Made by a program: the position numbers and the translations under genes
DNA from: Deltaproteobacteria bacterium
Lineage (GTDB): Bacteria; Myxococcota; Polyangia; Haliangiales; Haliangiaceae
Reading direction: 5' to 3'
NCBI GenBank assembly: GCA_018262455.1
Contig: JAGSPR010000153.1
Span: 1 to 19,775 of the forward strand
Length of the DNA: 19,775 nucleotides
Part shown: in pieces, positions 15,052 to 19,775 of the stretch
Layout: each line of letters begins with the position of its first letter
Numbering within the stretch: the first letter of the stretch is position 1
The notes under the pieces: model-generated
The model's database searches: none
Told to the model about the DNA's origin: nothing
What the model saw: only the letters and a program-made list of their open reading frames with translations

Positions 15052-16184
15052 CGGGTCACGTTGGATGCCGAGCGGATCTCCACCCGCTCGGCATCGGGGG
15101 TGGCATCGGTGATGACGACGACATCCCCGCGATCGACGCGCTCGAGGTCGCGGTTGCCGGGGTTGCGGTGACGGCGGAGCAGCCGCAGCGGGATGCGACC
15201 GTGCGCGCTGCATCCGAAGATCTCGAGCTTGCCTTTCGCGGGCATCGGCGCGCTGACGATCCGCCACGCGGTGACGCTGCTGGGGTCGACGAGTCCTTCG
15301 ACGAGCGCATCGACGAGATCCAGCGGCTGCTTGCGCAACGTCAGGTACGCGAGCTTCATCCCGCCATCCCGCAGGTGCGTGAGGCGCGCGAGCTCGGCGG
15401 TCCGCGGAGACAGCTGGAGCGCGCGGTCCTCGTGGCACCAGTCGTTCGGGTCGGCGAGGGCAGGGCAGGGTGCGCCGCGGCGCGTGCATGGCGCGAACAC
15501 GTGGCCGGTGCCGCGCGTGATCACGGCGTCGCGCACGGCGTGGAGGGCGCGTGAGGTGTCGCGCAGCGCCGGCTCGATCACGATGACCGCGCCGTCGTCG
15601 GAGATCGCCCCGAGCGCGCGTTCGACCAGCGCGAGCGCGTCCGCCGCCGCGAGCTCGTTGAGCACGGTTCCCAGCACGACGAGGTCCGCGGGCGGCAGCT
15701 CGGCGCGGAGCGCGTCGGCGGACTGGGTCACCAGGGTGACGGTCGCCTCGCGCCCGGTGGTGAACGCCTGGATCGCGGCCTTGGCGATCCCCAGCGCCGC
15801 CGCATCGTGGTCGATCGCGACGACCTCGAGCGCGATCGATGGGGCCAGCGACGCGACGAGCCCGAGCGTCATCGCCCCACACCCCGCGCCGACATCGAGC
15901 ACGCGCAGCGGTCGGCGGGCCGGCAGGGCGCCGCGCTGGACGAGCTCGCCGATCGGGATCGCGATCTTCATCGCATCGGCGATCGTGAAGAACGCCGCGC
16001 GCGCGGCGAGATCGGCGGCGCGATCGGTCGGCTGGGCGAGCCGCTGGCGATCACTCGTATAGCGCTGTGACCGATCGACGATCGCGCGGGTCAGCGCGGG
16101 CGTCGCGAGCGCGGCTTCCCCGAGTGCGGCACGCGTGGCTGCGTACACGGCATCCTCGAGCTTGACAGGTACCTCCCACGCCAT
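15045..16184 (-). CDS. Rsm22/METTL17-like ribosome-associated methyltransferase-fold protein
   Basis: A 379-residue cytoplasmic protein. A Rossmann methyltransferase core starts with VLDVGAGCGAMTLGL at 95-109 (motif I Asp97 to Gly103), then AIDHD at about 123-127 and VLGTVLNELA at about 170-179. Cys233, Cys240 and Cys250 lie in PCTRRGAPCPALADPNDWCH, and Cys325 in EIFGCSAHGRIPL. This order (Cys-x6-Cys-Pro ... Trp-Cys-His ... Cys) matches the small-ribosomal-subunit Rsm22/METTL17 family, where the cysteines hold a [4Fe-4S] cluster and the protein helps assemble the small subunit; methylation activity is doubtful in that family. The His/Arg/Asn-rich 'RHRNPGNRDLERVDRGD' tail could contact RNA. 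The start ATG 16184 is the only good one. It converges with the lipoprotein gene and lies 64 bp after the PP2C gene. Confidence 0.82.
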   Translation of the reverse strand: MAWEVPVKLEDAVYAATRAALGEAALATPALTRAIVDRSQRYTSDRQRLAQPTDRAADLAARAAFFTIADAMKIAIPIGELVQRGALPARRPLRVLDVGAGCGAMTLGLVASLAPSIALEVVAIDHDAAALGIAKAAIQAFTTGREATVTLVTQSADALRAELPPADLVVLGTVLNELAAADALALVERALGAISDDGAVIVIEPALRDTSRALHAVRDAVITRGTGHVFAPCTRRGAPCPALADPNDWCHEDRALQLSPRTAELARLTHLRDGGMKLAYLTLRKQPLDLVDALVEGLVDPSSVTAWRIVSAPMPAKGKLEIFGCSAHGRIPLRLLRRHRNPGNRDLERVDRGDVVVITDATPDAERVEIRSASNVTRR

Positions 16185-16248
16185 GGCTCGAGTTCACCAC
16201 GAGACGGGCAGATGCCCACGCCCTGGGAACGACGAGTTCGACCAGGAC

Positions 16249-17334
<1,086 letters not shown>

Positions 17335-17445
17335 GAATCAGCCACCACCTGTTAACCATGCGAATCTTCGCCTGGTACAGGTACGCCCGCAAGCGCTGAG
17401 ACGCAATTCACAGAAAACCCGATCTCGACGCCAGCGAAGGCACGG
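17335..17445. other. Intergenic region upstream of the PP2C gene
   Basis: These 111 bp separate two minus-strand genes and probably hold the PP2C promoter. AGGTGG at 17344-17349 (minus strand) is a possible ribosome site about nine bases from the start codon. I see no hairpin or operator that I would defend. Confidence 0.35.
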
Positions 17446-18366
17446 CTACCGAAGCTGCTCGATCGCAAGCGCTGGAGGTGGGGTCCCGACGGCTGCCAGC
17501 TGGTGTCCCTGCGCCGTGAGCCGCGTCGCGCACAGCTCGATCGCCGCCTGCTCGCGGTCGAACGCGACGAACCGGCGATCCAGGCGCTGCGCCACCGCCG
17601 CGGTCGTCCCCGAGCCGACGAACCAGTCCGCCACCCGATCCCCGGGCACCGTGACCGCGCGCAGGATGCGCTCCACGAGCCGCTCGGGCTTCTGGGACGG
17701 CCAGCCGATGCGCTCGCGATCGCTGTGGTTGAGGGTCTCGATGTCGACCCACCAGTCCTCCGGGATCTTCCCGGCCGCGACCGGATAGCGATAGACCCGG
17801 CCCGTGCGGCGATCGGTCTTCTCCTGGACGAGCCTCTCTCCGTCGGCGACGACGCGCATGTGCGAGCCGCCGCGGCGCGGGATGCGGACGGCATCTGGAT
17901 AGAACGCCCAGTCGGCGGACCGCGCGTACCACAGGATCGTGTCGTGCTTGCGGCCAAACCCGCGCCGGCTCTTGCCCCCGACCGCGTAGCACCACACGAT
18001 CTCGTTGACGAACCGCGCGCGCCCGAACAGCCGGTCGAGCGCCACCTTCGTGTAGTGCACGGACCGGTGATCGAGGTGGACGAACAGCGAGCCGGAAGCC
18101 TTGAGGACCCGGCGCCCGTGGGCAAGGTAAGGCTCGAGCCAGGTCACGAAGGCCTCCGGATCGTCCGCGCGATCGGCGTAGCTGTGCCCACGACCGTGCT
18201 GGACCATGCCCGTCCCGAAGGGTGGATCGATGTAGATCGCGTCGACCTCGCCATCGGCCCAGGTCGCGAGCTCGTCGATCGCATCGCCGCACACCAGCCG
18301 GTCCGGTGGGCAGCTCGCGCGACCGAAGTCGATACGCTGTTCGGTGAACAGCTCGATCTGCTCCAC
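17446..18366 (-). CDS. Site-specific DNA methyltransferase (N4-cytosine or N6-adenine, beta-type order)
   Basis: A 306-residue enzyme. The catalytic motif [10 protein letters not shown] at 46-53 comes first, a target-recognition stretch (about 120-215) follows, and '[15 protein letters not shown]' (221-235) plus the AdoMet motif DWFVGSGTT at 247-255 come last. This order is the beta class; DPPF is found in both adenine and N4-cytosine enzymes, so the modified base is unclear. Recognition specificity cannot be read. The start is GTG 18366, 22 bp from the divergent plus-strand gene; ATG 18376 is in another frame. No restriction endonuclease is visible on either side, so it looks like an orphan enzyme that could act in gene regulation or DNA-replication control, or be a leftover of a restriction system. 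Confidence 0.92.
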   Translation of the reverse strand: MEQIELFTEQRIDFGRASCPPDRLVCGDAIDELATWADGEVDAIYIDPPFGTGMVQHGRGHSYADRADDPEAFVTWLEPYLAHGRRVLKASGSLFVHLDHRSVHYTKVALDRLFGRARFVNEIVWCYAVGGKSRRGFGRKHDTILWYARSADWAFYPDAVRIPRRGGSHMRVVADGERLVQEKTDRRTGRVYRYPVAAGKIPEDWWVDIETLNHSDRERIGWPSQKPERLVERILRAVTVPGDRVADWFVGSGTTAAVAQRLDRRFVAFDREQAAIELCATRLTAQGHQLAAVGTPPPALAIEQLR

Positions 18367-18388
18367 CCGACGACATTACTATGGCGCC

Positions 18389-18706
18389 ATGCGATTCGGT
18401 CCGTGGTATCCGCTCACGGTTGCAGGCGAACATGCCCCCAGCGAAGCGGGCGTCTTGCAGATCCGGCTCGCGAGCGGCCTGATCGACTATCCGCGCGGCA
18501 AGAGCGCGATGCTGTGGTATCAGCCCGCAGCGGATGTCCGTGCCGCGGCGCTCGCCGTGGCCGCCGCGCACGCGGGCGAGGATCTGGTGTGCCGGCACCT
18601 GATCGAGATCGCCGAGGCTACTGACCTCGTCGCTTTCTGTGCCAGATTAACAGCAGACTTCGTACGCCGGTTTGGCGAAGCCCCCTCGTTCCAGCGCCCC
18701 CCCTGA
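18389..18706 (+). CDS. Small conserved-looking protein of unknown function
   Basis: A 105-residue soluble protein. ATG 18389 is the first in-frame ATG. The sequence reads FGPWYPLTVAGEHAP, then 'AGVLQIRLASGLIDYPRGKSAMLWY' split over two strands, then Ala-rich helices ending ADFVRRFGEAPSFQRPP. The 'P-S-E-A-G-V-L-Q-I-R' followed by 'YPRGKSAM' layout vaguely recalls the first strands of GIY-YIG-like folds, but the GIY and YIG motifs are absent, so no nuclease function is claimed. It is divergent from the methyltransferase gene (22 bp) and overlaps the next gene by three bases (TGATG), so the two plus-strand genes are co-translated. Confidence 0.7.
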   Translation: MRFGPWYPLTVAGEHAPSEAGVLQIRLASGLIDYPRGKSAMLWYQPAADVRAAALAVAAAHAGEDLVCRHLIEIAEATDLVAFCARLTADFVRRFGEAPSFQRPP

Positions 18707-19248
18707 TGAAGCTCGTTGAAGCCGAGGCCACCGGCCCAGTCGAAGGGGATGACGCGCTGATCACGCCGCCTCGCCCGCCCCACCGCCGGGTCTCGGTCTC
18801 GCTGCTGTTCACCCTGACCGTGCTGGTCGGCACGGTCGTCGCGATCTACGTGTCGTTCCCCGCGCGCAACGCGGTGCTGCTGACCGAAGCCGTCCACTAT
18901 CACGTCGAGGCGCCTCCGGTGTGGAGCCTGACCAGCCCGACACCCGCCGATCTGCGGGCGTGGGCGATCGGCGTGCTCGGCAAGGAGCCGCCGCTGCCGG
19001 GGGGCTCCGCGAAGATCCTCGGCGCTCGCGAGATCGAAGTGCTCGATCGCCGGGCGGCCGTCGTTCGACTGCGCATCGGCGACGATCAGGTCACGTACCT
19101 CGTCCAGCAGACCCCCGTGATCTCCCCTGAGCACACCGAGATCACCGAGGGAGGACTGCGCGCGACGGCGTGGCGACGGGGCCCGTTCACCTGCGTCGCG
19201 GTCGGCCCCGAGGCGAGCTCGGCCGCCTGGTCCCTCGCGATGCCCTGA
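18706..19248 (+). CDS. Single-pass membrane protein resembling the outer domain of anti-sigma factors
   Basis: A 180-residue protein. About 28 cytoplasmic residues rich in Pro and acidic residues precede one membrane helix (about 29-50, VSVSLLFTLTVLVGTVVAIY). The outer part has the order 'SPTPADLRAWAIGVLGKEPPLP', 'ILGAREIEVLDRRAAVVRLRIG' and 'GGLRATAWRRGPFTCVAVGP'. That order resembles the periplasmic domain of many anti-sigma factors (LGARL-V-GRPAA, then 'W-x-x-G-x-x-Y-A-L-V'). The N-terminal zinc-finger sigma-binding domain is missing, and no sigma gene is seen on this strand. The function is inferred only from this resemblance. It converges with the partial gene at the right edge, two bases away. 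Confidence 0.65.
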   Translation: MKLVEAEATGPVEGDDALITPPRPPHRRVSVSLLFTLTVLVGTVVAIYVSFPARNAVLLTEAVHYHVEAPPVWSLTSPTPADLRAWAIGVLGKEPPLPGGSAKILGAREIEVLDRRAAVVRLRIGDDQVTYLVQQTPVISPEHTEITEGGLRATAWRRGPFTCVAVGPEASSAAWSLAMP

Positions 19249-19260
19249 GGCTACTCGGGC
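19242..19260. terminator. Hairpin at a convergent gene junction
   Basis: GCCC-T-GAG (19242-19249) pairs with CTC-GGGC (19254-19260) across the four-base loop GCTA with one bulged T. It contains both stop codons. No T tract is present, so a terminator role is only possible. Confidence 0.35.
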
Positions 19261-19775
19261 ACGAGCCTGATGCACGCGACGTTCGCGTCGCCAGGCGTTG
19301 GCGGCGTCCGCTGCGGGCCGGCCCTGACGCAGACGAGGTTCGCCCGAGCGCCCGTGATCGTGAAGGCCCCCGGCACGATGACCCGGTTACCGCAGGCGAG
19401 CTCCGTCGGCGCCAGTGGATAGTCAACCGAGGCCGCGTCGAACACGGCGGCGTCGATCCAGACCGCGCCCGACGCGCTCGGTGGACACGTCACGACGATC
19501 TTCCAGCGATCGCCAGCCGCGAACGTCGCGACGTCGTCCCGCACCACCCCGTCGCGGTCGCGCACGAGGCCGAGCGTCACGAAGCCGATGCCCTTGACCC
19601 GGACGCTCGACGACTCGCGTTCTGGCCCGTCGCCACGTCGTACGAGGACGACCAGGATCATCGCGGCCGCGGCGAACGCCATCGCCGGGGCGATCCACCG
19701 CAGCCGACGAGGCGCCCGCTGCGGGATCACGAGTGGAGGCAGCGCGACGACGTCCGTCCGCAGCCCGTCGAGGCA
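19251..19775 (-). CDS. Membrane protein of the anti-sigma/DUF4384 type (5' partial)
   Basis: The frame is open to the right edge; 174 residues are visible and the true start is probably outside. GTG 19730 is an internal candidate, but the upstream codons (CLDGLRTDVVALPPLV) continue smoothly. A basic segment and one membrane helix (WIAPAMAFAAAAMILVVLV) are followed by a secreted domain with 'SSVRVKGIGFVTLGLVRDRD', a 'FAAGDRWKIVV' turn and 'ITGARANLVCVRAG'. In Myxococcota this layout is common in proteins with an N-terminal zinc-finger anti-sigma domain encoded next to an ECF sigma factor. The visible Cys at the edge could belong to such a finger; that is inference. Four cysteines lie in the outer domain. 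The sigma gene, if any, would be upstream, beyond 19775. Confidence 0.65.
   Translation of the reverse strand, partial: CLDGLRTDVVALPPLVIPQRAPRRLRWIAPAMAFAAAAMILVVLVRRGDGPERESSSVRVKGIGFVTLGLVRDRDGVVRDDVATFAAGDRWKIVVTCPPSASGAVWIDAAVFDAASVDYPLAPTELACGNRVIVPGAFTITGARANLVCVRAGPQRTPPTPGDANVACIRLVPE

Noticed and set aside
17358..17399. A 13-codon plus-strand frame (MRIFAWYRYARKR) upstream of the PP2C gene.
   Set aside because: It is too short, has no ribosome site and is on the strand opposite both neighbours.
18376..18598. Possible continuation of the methyltransferase gene upstream of GTG 18366.
   Set aside because: The upstream frame overlaps the divergent small gene and shows no methyltransferase sequence; the protein is complete from GTG 18366.

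Overview
The window is very GC-rich (about 70% by eye), densely coding and uses many GTG starts and 4-bp start/stop overlaps. That style, together with HEAT-cyclophilin and PilZ-J-domain fusions, a PP2C phosphatase, lipoproteins and an anti-sigma-like DUF4384-type protein, suggests a myxobacterium-like member of the Myxococcota. This is inference from style and domain content; no rRNA or other marker gene is present. No tRNA, rRNA, insertion sequence or CRISPR array was seen, and no gene-free stretch exceeds 150 bp.

Layout. (a) 1-4653, plus strand: a partial HEAT-repeat protein ending in a cyclophilin domain, a secreted beta-propeller protein with two c-type haem motifs, and a small secreted acidic/coiled-coil protein. 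(b) 4656-11849, minus strand: a tightly packed seven-gene run. In transcription order it is a double-receiver protein with degenerate active sites, a PilZ/J-domain/repeat/TPR fusion, a lidless Hsp70, a GbsR/MarR-type regulator, an ABC ATPase and two ABC-2 type permeases. A short open frame with a plausible ribosome site ends one base before the first gene. (c) 11996-15042, plus strand: hemE, a hemG-type protoporphyrinogen oxidase gene broken by an out-of-frame internal deletion, and a lipoprotein. (d) 15045-17334, minus strand: an Rsm22/METTL17-like protein with four candidate Fe-S cysteines, then a PP2C-type phosphatase without the final metal-binding motif. (e) 17446-18366, minus strand: an orphan DNA methyltransferase. 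(f) 18389-19248, plus strand: two small genes, an unknown protein and a membrane-anchored protein resembling the outer domain of anti-sigma factors. (g) 19251-19775, minus strand: a partial membrane protein of the anti-sigma/DUF4384 type.

How the genes fit together. The strongest candidate for an undescribed system is the minus-strand run in (b). It places an apparent J-protein/Hsp70 pair, with a PilZ sensor domain on the J-protein and a pseudo-receiver upstream, in one transcription unit with a regulator and a complete ABC exporter. Its role cannot be read from the sequence. A reasonable hypothesis is a signal-controlled chaperone acting on the exporter, on its regulator or on envelope proteins.

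The haem genes in (c) would supply cofactor for cytochromes like the one in (a), but the hemG copy as written cannot encode a full enzyme. All three convergent gene pairs end exactly two bases apart, within symmetric or hairpin-like sequence.
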